This document shows, one piece after another, positions 1 to 6,518 of a stretch of 9,204 nucleotides of DNA (position 1 is the first letter of the stretch; each line of letters begins with the position of its first letter). This DNA comes from an uncultured Lacibacter sp. (lineage in GTDB: Bacteria; Bacteroidota; Bacteroidia; Chitinophagales; Chitinophagaceae). The notes beneath the pieces were generated by a model. It was given only the letters and a program-made list of their open reading frames with translations. It was not told the origin of the DNA and did no database searches. The stretch spans positions 1 to 9,204 of the forward strand of contig NZ_CAMLGT010000152.1 of the NCBI RefSeq assembly GCF_946479605.1, read 5' to 3'. A program made the translations under genes and the position numbers.

Positions 1-327
1 GCCGTGAACAAATTGCTTACGTTGAAACAAAAACCAGACGCTATTATTACCACCAGCGATAAACTTACTACCGGCTGCGTAAAAACATTGAAACGTCGGG
101 GCATGGAAATCCCCAAAGACATTGCACTAATCGGCTTCTCCAATTCTGATATTGCTGAGTTGGTTGATCCGCCGTTAACAGTTATCCGCCAGCCCGCAGA
201 AGAAATGGGCAAAGCCGCCACTGAATTATTGTTGCAGCTGGTGGAAAGCAAACGTCCGGTAAAAGATTTTGAAAAGCGTGTGCTTACACCGGAGTTACAG
301 ATACGTGGCTCGGCAATAAAGCCGTAA
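1..327 (+). CDS. LacI-family transcriptional regulator, C-terminal part (5' end outside window)
   Basis: The frame is open from the first base, so the gene starts outside the window; the GTG at 4 is an internal codon. The 108 visible codons match the end of the effector-binding (periplasmic-binding-protein-like) domain of LacI/GalR regulators: PDAIITTSDKLTTG (sugar-cleft strand and helix), then IPKDIALIGFSNSDIAE, then DPPLTVIRQPAEEMGKAA, the usual final beta-strand and helix, and a closing RGSAI. In this family a helix-turn-helix at the N-terminus binds a palindromic operator with a central CG, and a sugar or nucleobase effector changes the affinity. The DNA-binding domain and most effector contacts are missing here, so the ligand cannot be predicted. 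The gene ends at a TAA directly abutting the stop of the convergent zinc-ribbon gene. An operator-like palindrome of the right type lies about 420 bp downstream. Confidence 0.93.
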   Translation, partial: AVNKLLTLKQKPDAIITTSDKLTTGCVKTLKRRGMEIPKDIALIGFSNSDIAELVDPPLTVIRQPAEEMGKAATELLLQLVESKRPVKDFEKRVLTPELQIRGSAIKP

Positions 328-705
328 TTACTCCTCTTTCTTTTTTACAACAAGGAACCAATCATTTTCAAGCGGCAGGTAACCATAATCGTAACAATAG
401 AAATAGGTTTTGCCATTTTTTGTGGTGTACACGTGAGTGATGTACTTAAAATGAAAACCGAGGCGTTGCAGTTTGTCTTTTGTTGCCTTCGCCGTTTCTT
501 CTCGATCGGGTAAAATGCTTTCCAGTATTTTCCTGTTCTTCAGCAATGTGTTGTTGATGTTGCGCACATAACTGCTGTGATTCCCTTTCGATTTTTGCTG
601 ATTGTTGTAATTGTTGCGGCAGTAATCGTCGCAAAACTTTTTATCAACTCTTCCTTTTAACGGTTCGCCGCAGGCAAGGCAGTTTTTTTGTTCAGATGCA
701 ATCAT
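328..705 (-). CDS. Small zinc-ribbon protein of unknown function
   Basis: The protein has 125 residues from the ATG at 705. An in-frame TTG at 723 would add six residues, but it lies inside the likely -7 promoter element, so the ATG is preferred. Near the N-terminus is a four-cysteine cluster, CLACGEPLKGRVDKKFC followed by DDYC (Cys9, Cys12, Cys25 and Cys29 in the short numbering), which is a treble-clef or zinc-ribbon arrangement. A basic, asparagine-rich linker with a helical stretch follows (VRNINNTLLKNRKILESIL). The C-terminal domain is rich in aromatic residues (FHFKYITHVYTT, then YFYCYDYGYLPLENDW) and ends in a charged tail. I recall similar small proteins, annotated only as Zn-ribbon or hypothetical, across the Bacteroidota; that is memory, not a search. 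A nucleic-acid or protein-binding role is a guess from the zinc ribbon. The gene has its own promoter, overlapped by a LacI-type operator. Confidence 0.85.
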   Translation of the reverse strand: MIASEQKNCLACGEPLKGRVDKKFCDDYCRNNYNNQQKSKGNHSSYVRNINNTLLKNRKILESILPDREETAKATKDKLQRLGFHFKYITHVYTTKNGKTYFYCYDYGYLPLENDWFLVVKKKEE

Positions 706-722
706 AGTGCGGGTTTTGAGCA

Positions 723-753
723 ATAAGATACAATTAATTTATCCGTGTGCAAA
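723..753 (-). promoter_or_regulatory. Bacteroidota-type promoter of the zinc-ribbon gene
   Basis: Read on the minus strand there is TTTG (complement of 750-753), a 19-base spacer, then TATCTTAT (complement of 723-730). This fits the Bacteroidota primary-sigma consensus TTTG-N19-TAnnTTTG, with the last two bases of the -7 element differing. Transcription would start near 719, giving a leader of about 14 bases before the ATG at 705. Confidence 0.55.
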
Positions 754-765
754 CGTTTCTACACG
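744..765. promoter_or_regulatory. LacI-family-type operator palindrome
   Basis: A 22-bp near-perfect palindrome: CGTGT (744-748), GC, AAACGTTT (751-758), CT, ACACG (761-765). The outer and inner arms are perfectly symmetric and only the two-base joints differ. The centre is CG, and the core TGCAAACGTTT resembles PurR/CcpA-class operators of the LacI family. It overlaps the -33 element of the zinc-ribbon promoter, which suggests repression, and lies about 150 bp upstream of ssb. The cognate repressor could be the regulator encoded at 1-327, but this is inference. Confidence 0.6.
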
Positions 766-912
766 TTTAACTTCGGGAAGAAACGGGTAATAACCGGTTA
801 AGGGTTAGCAAGGGTAACAACTTTGTTCTGTCAACAGTAACGAACTGCTGACTGAGATAACAAATTTTTAAAATCTCGCCGGCAGCAAATGCAGGCGGCA
901 AACTCACAAACC

Positions 913-1257
913 ATGTACGCAGTAAAAAACAAAGTGCAGTTAATTGGAAACCTCGGCAATGCACCCGACGTAAGAACGCTTGAAAGCGGAAAGAAAATGG
1001 CCCGGTTCAGTTTAGCCACCAGTGAAAACTACCGTAATGCCAAAGGCGAAAAAGTAACCGAAACACAATGGCATAACCTGGTGGCCTGGGGCAAACTGGC
1101 AGAGATTGCAGAAAAATATTTAGCCAAGGGAAAAGAAATATTGGTAGAAGGTAAACTCATTAACCGCAGCTATAACGATAAAGAAGGCAATAAAAAATTT
1201 ATTTGCGAAGTGCAGGTAAATGAGATTTTGCTGCTTGGCGAAAAAAGTACCGCATAA
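913..1257 (+). CDS. ssb: Single-stranded DNA-binding protein, short form without acidic tail
   Basis: The protein has 114 residues and is a single OB fold. The start MYAVKNKVQLIGNLGNAPDVR is typical of Bacteroidota SSBs, so the ATG at 913 is chosen over the in-frame ATG at 889, which would add eight atypical residues. Family motifs in order: IGNLGNAPDVR, ARFSLATSE, ETQWHNLVAWGKLAEIAEKYLAKG, and ILVEGKLINRSYNDKEG. SSBs bind single-stranded DNA as tetramers in replication, repair and recombination. The sequence stops about five residues after the OB fold (LLLGEKSTA). It has neither the glycine/glutamine-rich linker nor the acidic DDDxPF-type tip that normally recruits partner proteins, so it may be a secondary SSB paralogue. 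It is transcribed alone. CAACTTTG at 818-825 is a possible -7 element. Confidence 0.93.
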   Translation: MYAVKNKVQLIGNLGNAPDVRTLESGKKMARFSLATSENYRNAKGEKVTETQWHNLVAWGKLAEIAEKYLAKGKEILVEGKLINRSYNDKEGNKKFICEVQVNEILLLGEKSTA

Positions 1258-1266
1258 AAATTTTGT

Positions 1267-1314
1267 CCACGAAAGAACACGAATTTATTTCATGTTCTTT
1301 CGTGCTGTTCGTGG
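1267..1314. repeat. CACGAA-type extragenic inverted repeat, possible terminator of ssb
   Basis: The left arm, 1268-1283 (CACGAAAGAACACGAA), pairs with 1289-1304 (TTCATGTTCTTTCGTG) at 15 of 16 positions around a 5-base TTTAT loop. A second outer pairing is possible between CCACGAA at 1267-1273 and TTCGTGG at 1308-1314. CACGAA itself recurs in direct orientation at 1268 and 1278. It lies 10 bases after the ssb stop. There is no long T-run, so as a terminator it would be atypical; the composition resembles the CACGAA-rich dispersed intergenic repeats I know from Bacteroidota genomes. Confidence 0.6.
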
Positions 1315-1406
1315 CCTTTAAACAAATTCAGGGATAGCAAGCTATTGTTATTCGTTCAAACACTTAATTATTTAAAAGCTTCCGGACTGAAATTGGGCTT
1401 GGTTGT

Positions 1407-1414
1407 TAACTTTG
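1407..1414 (+). promoter_or_regulatory. Candidate -7 element for the helicase gene
   Basis: TAACTTTG is an exact match to the Bacteroidota -7 consensus TAnnTTTG. It lies 48 bases before the helicase ATG, giving a leader of roughly 44 bases. No clear TTTG is present at the expected -33 position, so the call rests on the -7 element and its position alone. Confidence 0.4.
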
Positions 1415-1462
1415 GCAGAACATCACTCGATTACAAACGATTAATTTATTAATTGAACTACC

Positions 1463-3940
1463 ATGCAATCTGTGGAACGCAATGAACGGTTTGAATTGGC
1501 CTATCGGTTTGTAACCGAAACCCATGAAAGTATTTTTCTTACGGGTAAGGCAGGTACCGGCAAAACCACTTTTCTAAAATACCTGAAAGAGCATGCGGCA
1601 AAAAACACCATTGTTGCTGCGCCAACTGGTGTTGCTGCTATTAATGCCGGCGGTGTTACGCTGCACAGTTTATTTCATTTACCGTTTCATCCTTTTTTGC
1701 CAACCAATACAGGCAAACAGGAGTTGCTTTCCAAGATCAGGTATAATAAACAGCGGCTGCAATTGCTCCGCAAAATGGAAGTACTCATCATTGATGAAGT
1801 GAGTATGGTCCGTTGCGATGTAATGGATGCAATTGATACAATTCTGCGCAGCGTTCGCTTTCAGCACAGCGTTCCTTTTGGTGGTGTGCAATTGTTGCTC
1901 ATTGGTGATCTGTTTCAACTGCCTCCTGTTGCACAAAATCATGAATGGGCTGTATTGCAGGAGTATTACAGTTCCACTTTCTTTTTCGACAGTAAAGCTA
2001 TCCAGGAGCAAATGCCCTTGCTTGTTGAACTCACCACCATCTACCGTCAAAAAGAAGAGCAGTTTGTAAAATTGCTCAACAAAGTGCGCAATAACCAACT
2101 GGAAGCCGATGATCTTGAAATGCTGAATGAGCGGTTTATTCCGGGCTTTCAGCCGGAGCGTGATGAAACATATATCACCCTTACATCGCATAACAACCAG
2201 GCAGAGTTGATCAACCGCCAGCAGCTGCAGCGCTTACTTGCACCGCCGTATGTGTACAAAGCAAAGATTGATGGTGAATTTCCTGAAAACAGTTATCCTG
2301 CAGATGCCGAACTGGTTTTACGTGAAGGAGCACAGGTAATGTTTTTGAAAAATGATACAGTTGGACGCAGATTTTTTAATGGAAAGATTGGCATCGTGCA
2401 TTCGTTAAGTGATACAGAGGTAGTGGTACGTTGTGGTTCTGAAAATATAACGGTACAAAAAGAAACCTGGGATCATTCACGCTACACACTTAACCGGGCT
2501 GATGGTAAACTGGAGCAGGATGTATTGGGTACATTTGAACAATACCCTCTGCGCCTGGCATGGGCCATTACCATTCACAAAAGCCAGGGGCTTACGTTTG
2601 ATAAAGTAATGATCGATGCAGGTTTATCTTTTGCAAGCGGACAGGTATATGTGGCGCTCAGCCGTTGTACCAGTCTGGATGGCATTGTATTGCTTTCAAA
2701 AATTCAGCCCAATGTTATCTTCAGTAATCAACAGGTGGTTGATGGACAAAAAGCATTGACTTCAAAAGGTTCTTTGCCGCAACGTTTTGAAGAAGCAAGA
2801 AAAGCATTTTCACAACAACTACTGGAAGAATTATTTTCATTCTCACATACATCACTTGCATTAAAGCAATTGCAACAAGCAATTACAAAACACAAGTTTG
2901 AGTTGAATGAGGGAGCAGAAGAGCAGCTGGGTTACTGGCAGCAGCAGTTGCACAAAGAGCAGATAGTGGCAGGAAGGTTTTTATTGCAGATCAATGAACT
3001 GCTGAAACAACAGCCCGTTGTTGAACTAAATGCCCAGTTACAACAGCGTGTGAAAGATGCGGTCAATTATTTTATTCCACACCTGGAAGAGTTGCAGCAA
3101 CAGGTAAAACAACATCCGTTCATTACAGAACATAAAACAGCAGCAGATGAAATAAATGAACTGCTCAATGCTGTTTTTACATCGTTACATACGGAGCTTT
3201 ATTTCTTACGATCAGGGTTGCAGCCTTTTTCTGTAACCGATCATTTAAAGCATAAGTTGAATCTTGTTATTCCAAGAGTGAACCTTACTGTTTATGCTGC
3301 CAATAAAAAACAATCGGCAGCAGGTCTTACACATCCTGACCTGTACTTTCAGTTAAAAACATGGCGAGACAGGGTGTGCGATGAGCAAAGCATGCCCATT
3401 TACATGCTGGCAAACAGCAATAGTTTGCAGGAAATCTGTACTTACCTACCTCTCACAAAAACACAATTACTGCTGCTTTCCGGTTTTGGCAAAGCCAAAG
3501 TTGAAAAGTATGGCGATGAGATACTGGAAATGGTAACAGCTTATTGTGAGGAGCATGGGCTTGAAACAAATATTGAAGCCAAAAAAGAAAATCCAAAACG
3601 TGAACGAAAGGAGAAGTCATCAACTCCCAAAGAAGATACAAAGTCGGTTACGCTTGCCCATTTTAACGAAGGCAAAACGATTGCAGAAATCGCTGCTATC
3701 CGCAACCTCACTGCTGGTACAATTGAAGGGCATCTTGTTGATCTGGTGAAAACCGGCACTGTAAGAATAAGCCAGTTGATGAATGAAGAAAAGTTGCAAA
3801 CAATTTTAAACAGGATCGAGTTATTTCCTAATCAGTCAAACACTGAGCATAAAATAGCATTGGGCGATGCTTACAGCTTTGCTGATGTGCGGGCTGTTCA
3901 GAATTATTTATTCTATTCCAATGAACATTCACATAGCTAA
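1463..3940 (+). CDS. Pif1-like SF1B helicase fused to HRDC and C-terminal helix-turn-helix domains
   Basis: The protein has 825 residues. The N-terminal half (about 1-415) is a complete Pif1/RecD2-like superfamily 1B helicase: Walker A GKAGTGKTT (28-36), APTGVAA motif Ia, Walker B LIIDEVSM (108-115), motif III GDLFQLPPV (148-156), motif IV TIYRQ (192-196), motif V TIHKSQGLTF (370-379) and motif VI VYVALSRC (395-402). Residues about 440-600 form a glutamine-rich, mostly helical linker. Residues about 628-692 (LKTWRDRVCDEQSMPIYMLA, then LSGFGKAKVEKYGDEIL) look like an HRDC domain as in RecQ. After a lysine/glutamate-rich linker, residues about 728-773 (LAHFNEGKTIAEIAAIRNL, then GTIEGHLVDLVKTG) resemble the helix-turn-helix found at the C-terminus of RecQ/YpbB proteins. 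ATP-driven 5'-3' unwinding of DNA, perhaps forked or structured, is expected from the family; the cellular role is not known. It is a single-gene unit. Confidence 0.92.
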   Translation: MQSVERNERFELAYRFVTETHESIFLTGKAGTGKTTFLKYLKEHAAKNTIVAAPTGVAAINAGGVTLHSLFHLPFHPFLPTNTGKQELLSKIRYNKQRLQLLRKMEVLIIDEVSMVRCDVMDAIDTILRSVRFQHSVPFGGVQLLLIGDLFQLPPVAQNHEWAVLQEYYSSTFFFDSKAIQEQMPLLVELTTIYRQKEEQFVKLLNKVRNNQLEADDLEMLNERFIPGFQPERDETYITLTSHNNQAELINRQQLQRLLAPPYVYKAKIDGEFPENSYPADAELVLREGAQVMFLKNDTVGRRFFNGKIGIVHSLSDTEVVVRCGSENITVQKETWDHSRYTLNRADGKLEQDVLGTFEQYPLRLAWAITIHKSQGLTFDKVMIDAGLSFASGQVYVALSRCTSLDGIVLLSKIQPNVIFSNQQVVDGQKALTSKGSLPQRFEEARKAFSQQLLEELFSFSHTSLALKQLQQAITKHKFELNEGAEEQLGYWQQQLHKEQIVAGRFLLQINELLKQQPVVELNAQLQQRVKDAVNYFIPHLEELQQQVKQHPFITEHKTAADEINELLNAVFTSLHTELYFLRSGLQPFSVTDHLKHKLNLVIPRVNLTVYAANKKQSAAGLTHPDLYFQLKTWRDRVCDEQSMPIYMLANSNSLQEICTYLPLTKTQLLLLSGFGKAKVEKYGDEILEMVTAYCEEHGLETNIEAKKENPKRERKEKSSTPKEDTKSVTLAHFNEGKTIAEIAAIRNLTAGTIEGHLVDLVKTGTVRISQLMNEEKLQTILNRIELFPNQSNTEHKIALGDAYSFADVRAVQNYLFYSNEHSHS

Positions 3941-3944
3941 AGCG

Positions 3945-4319
3945 TTATCGTTTTCCTTCCAGTTTATTGACGTATTCAAGTGAACCAAGCCGGACTTTTA
4001 AGGGGATGCCTGTTTTCTGTTCCAGCCTGTATTCGCCTTTACACATGAATCCCCAATGGGCAAACGGGCTGCCAAGATTTGTAGAAATTTTTTTTGATAA
4101 AACGGGTTGCTGCGTTGTGAGCAGACTGTATTTGTTAAAAAAAGGCAACGGTGTTGTTTGAAGAGCCACTTTCCTAACTTTCACTGAATCAAAAAGTTGA
4201 GCCTTAACAGGAGCAGAAAAGAGTAACAGAATTGTCACTATTCCGCAAAAATTGTTCCAATTTTTATAATCTGTTGATTTTTTCGATAATTTAGCCGCTC
4301 GTAATTGCATTGTAATCAT
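3945..4319 (-). CDS. Small secreted protein of unknown function, probably Bacteroidota-specific
   Basis: The protein has 124 residues from the ATG at 4319; a second ATG at 4310 would remove three residues and suits a possible -7 element (TACATTTA, complement of 4323-4330) slightly better. The N-terminus has a basic stretch, a hydrophobic segment ([13 protein letters not shown], about 24-36) and a cleavage-like VKA|Q at 38-41, so export by Sec is predicted. The mature part is about 84 residues and ends in a dense block, [18 protein letters not shown] followed by [19 protein letters not shown], that I recall as strongly conserved in small hypothetical proteins of this phylum. The mature part has one cysteine, Cys93. 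No enzyme motif is visible. It is convergent with the helicase gene (4-bp gap) and divergent from rpoN (19-bp gap), so its promoter overlaps the rpoN 5' region. The function is unknown. Confidence 0.85.
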   Translation of the reverse strand: MITMQLRAAKLSKKSTDYKNWNNFCGIVTILLLFSAPVKAQLFDSVKVRKVALQTTPLPFFNKYSLLTTQQPVLSKKISTNLGSPFAHWGFMCKGEYRLEQKTGIPLKVRLGSLEYVNKLEGKR

Positions 4320-4338
4320 CTATAAATGTATCGAGAAA

Positions 4339-5838
4339 ATGGCACTGAGTCAGGGACTACATCAAAAATTACTGCAAAAATTATCACCCCAGCAGATCCA
4401 GTTAATGAAGCTGTTGCAGGTGCCTACGGCCAACCTGGAAGAGCGAATCAAGGAAGAGTTGGAAGAAAATCCCGCATTGGAACAATCAAACGAAGAAAGT
4501 GATGACCAGTTTGAGGCAGATGAAATAAAAGATGAATTTGACACAAGTGACGAGGAAGATTATGAACTTGATGGAAGTGAGGACGAATATGACAATATTG
4601 ATATTAATGATTATGTGAGTGAAGGGGATGATGATATTGCTGATTACCGCACAAGAGATGAAAATTATGGTGAGCAGGAAGAACATAAAACCTCGCCTGT
4701 AAAACTGGAAACCAGTTTCTATGAATTACTGCTTCAGCAGTTGGGCATGTTGAAGTTGGACGATAAACGGAAAGTAATTGCCGAGCAGGTAGTGGGCAGT
4801 ATTGATGATGATGGCTATCTCCGCAGAGAAAATGCGGCAATCGTCAATGATCTTGCATTCAGACAAAATATTGATGCCACAGAAATTGAAGTGGAAGAAG
4901 TAATTGAGCTGATTCAGCAATTTGACCCTCCCGGCATTTGTGCAAGAGATCTGCAGGAGTGCTTGCTGATTCAGCTGCGTCATAAACAAAAAACAATTTC
5001 ATCAGAAGACATTGACCAGGCAATTGTAATCCTTGAAAAATATTTCGATGAGTTTACAAAGAAGCACTACGAAAAAATACAGCGAAGCCTGTCGCTTAAT
5101 GATGATCAGTTAAAAGCAATTATTCAGCAGATCATTAAACTCAACCCTAAACCAGGTGGAAATGTAGGCGAGGTGAATAAAGCTGAAACCTATATTGTGC
5201 CTGATTTCTTTATTTTAAATAATGGCGGAAAATTAGAACTCACGCTTAACTCCCGCAATGCTCCTGATTTGCGTATCAGCGAAGGTTACAGGGAAATGTT
5301 GAAAGAGTACGATAAGGGTAGTAAAAGAGATAAGCGCCAAAAAGAAGCGGTGCTTTTCATCAAACAAAAAATTGATGCTGCACGCTGGTTTATTGATGCC
5401 ATTAAACAGCGGCAGAACACCTTGCTGCATACCATGAGTGCCATCATGCACCATCAGGAAGAGTTTTTTCTAACCGGTGATGAAACCAACCTGAAGCCAA
5501 TGATCCTGAAAGATATTGCTGAAAAAACAGGACTGGATATATCTACTGTGAGCCGTGTGGCAAACAGCAAATTTGTACAAACAGAATTTGGTACTTACCG
5601 GTTGAAGTTTTTCTTCAGTGAATCTTTAAGTACAGAAAGTGGAGAGGAAGTATCGACACGGGAGGTGAAGAAAATACTGTTTGATATGGTGGATGCCGAA
5701 GAAAAAAGGAAACCACTAAGCGATGAAAGGTTAACAGAGCTGCTTCAGGAAAAAGGCTATAATATTGCACGCAGAACAGTGGCCAAATACAGGGAGCAGC
5801 TGAATATTCCTGTTGCCCGGCTGCGTAAACAATTATAA
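4339..5838 (+). CDS. rpoN: RNA polymerase sigma-54 factor
   Basis: The protein has 499 residues, the usual size for the family. Region I (about 1-50, LSQGLHQKLLQKLSPQQIQLMKLLQ) is the glutamine/leucine-rich activator-responsive segment and ends in the family motif EENPALE. Region II (51-120) is extremely acidic: residues 51-100 contain 26 Asp or Glu. The core-binding domain follows (about 124-310, with GSIDDDGYL and FDPPGICARDLQECLLIQL), then the DNA-binding helix-turn-helix (391-412, KDIAEKTGLDISTVSRVANS) and the RpoN box ARRTVAKYRE (477-486). Sigma-54 directs core polymerase to -24/-12 promoters and needs an AAA+ enhancer-binding activator; none is encoded in the window. The first gene of a two-gene operon; the next ATG is 2 bp after its stop. 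TAATTTAG at 4287-4294, inside the divergent gene, is a possible -7 element. No sigma-54 promoter is seen upstream. Confidence 0.97.
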   Translation: MALSQGLHQKLLQKLSPQQIQLMKLLQVPTANLEERIKEELEENPALEQSNEESDDQFEADEIKDEFDTSDEEDYELDGSEDEYDNIDINDYVSEGDDDIADYRTRDENYGEQEEHKTSPVKLETSFYELLLQQLGMLKLDDKRKVIAEQVVGSIDDDGYLRRENAAIVNDLAFRQNIDATEIEVEEVIELIQQFDPPGICARDLQECLLIQLRHKQKTISSEDIDQAIVILEKYFDEFTKKHYEKIQRSLSLNDDQLKAIIQQIIKLNPKPGGNVGEVNKAETYIVPDFFILNNGGKLELTLNSRNAPDLRISEGYREMLKEYDKGSKRDKRQKEAVLFIKQKIDAARWFIDAIKQRQNTLLHTMSAIMHHQEEFFLTGDETNLKPMILKDIAEKTGLDISTVSRVANSKFVQTEFGTYRLKFFFSESLSTESGEEVSTREVKKILFDMVDAEEKRKPLSDERLTELLQEKGYNIARRTVAKYREQLNIPVARLRKQL

Positions 5839-5840
5839 GT

Positions 5841-6518
5841 ATGACCGAGCATTTAGTGGTTAATGAAGAAGGCGACCTTGATGTTACTCCGCAGCAGCCT
5901 GCTGCTTTACGAATTCCTGCATTGATCTTTTCCTATATTTTTCATCCGCTTTTTGTGATTGGGTGGGTGGTGTTGTACCTGCTGTACAGGAACAATCTCG
6001 TGTTCCTTGGTATTGCTCCTGAAGACAAAATGCTTGTTTTTCTTCGTGTATTCGGCACAAGTATTTTTCTTCCGATAGTAACTGTGTTATTGTTGAAAGG
6101 TCTTGGTTTTATCAGCTCCATTAAATTACCTACTCAGAAAGACCGCATTATTCCTTACGTGGCGTGCATTACTTTTTTCTTTTGGTCGTTTTACGTATCA
6201 AAACAATTAGGCGACCCCACTGAGTTGCGTGCATTTTTATTAAGTGCATTTATTGCCTCCTGTGCTTCGCTTCTCATCAATAATTATATGAAGGTAAGTA
6301 TGCATGCTGTTGGTGTTGGTGGAATGCTTACATTCTTTGTGTTGCTTCTCTTTGCAAACAAACTGGATGATGTTGTATCGTTACTTGCTGCAGTACTTGT
6401 GGCAGGAGTTACGTGCAGCAGTCGTCTCATTGCAAGCGATCATAAACCGGCAGAAATGTACACGGGTTTAATTGTTGCCGCAGTTATCCAGGTTGTGGCT
6501 TGGTTTATTGTACATTAA
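5841..6518 (+). CDS. PAP2-like integral membrane protein, divergent
   Basis: The protein has 225 residues with about six hydrophobic segments (roughly 27-49, 66-86, 104-120, 129-147, 156-173, 177-193 and 206-224, some likely paired) after a 22-residue polar N-terminus. Three spaced motifs resemble the phosphatidic acid phosphatase type 2 signature: KDRIIP (100-105) for the K..RP motif, VSMHAVGVGG (152-161) for PSGH, and SRLIASDHKPAE (194-205) for SRxxxxxHxxxD. His155, Arg195 and His201 are kept, but PSG is replaced by VSM and the last Asp by Glu. It may therefore be a divergent lipid phosphatase acting on polyprenyl or phospholipid substrates in the inner membrane, or an inactive relative. 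It starts 2 bp after the rpoN stop, so the two are co-transcribed and probably translationally coupled. The link to sigma-54 function is unknown. The family assignment is inference from motifs. Confidence 0.85.
   Translation: MTEHLVVNEEGDLDVTPQQPAALRIPALIFSYIFHPLFVIGWVVLYLLYRNNLVFLGIAPEDKMLVFLRVFGTSIFLPIVTVLLLKGLGFISSIKLPTQKDRIIPYVACITFFFWSFYVSKQLGDPTELRAFLLSAFIASCASLLINNYMKVSMHAVGVGGMLTFFVLLLFANKLDDVVSLLAAVLVAGVTCSSRLIASDHKPAEMYTGLIVAAVIQVVAWFIVH

Noticed and set aside
311..345. CGGC-N6-GCCG hairpin with a T-rich stretch at the end of the LacI gene as a terminator
   Set aside because: The stem is only 4 bp and the T-rich stretch, which is coding sequence of the convergent gene, does not follow it directly.
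706..723. TTG at 723 as the start of the zinc-ribbon gene
   Set aside because: It falls inside the likely -7 promoter element and the ATG at 705 keeps the complete zinc-ribbon.
889..912. ATG at 889 as the ssb start
   Set aside because: It would add eight residues not seen in the family; MYAVKNKVQLIGNLG from 913 is the typical SSB start.
1679..2191. 170-codon minus-strand ORF inside the helicase gene
   Set aside because: It lies wholly opposite the well-supported helicase motifs and its translation has no recognisable domain; it is a shadow frame.
4340..4355. TGGCAC at the rpoN start codon as a sigma-54 promoter -24 element
   Set aside because: The following bases (TGAGT then CAGG) do not give the TTGC -12 element, and the site is inside the coding sequence.
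4726..4989. Minus-strand ORFs inside rpoN (also 4486-4686, 4604-4840 and 5233-5454)
   Set aside because: The rpoN frame is intact and strongly supported over the whole stretch; these have no start context or protein-like motifs.
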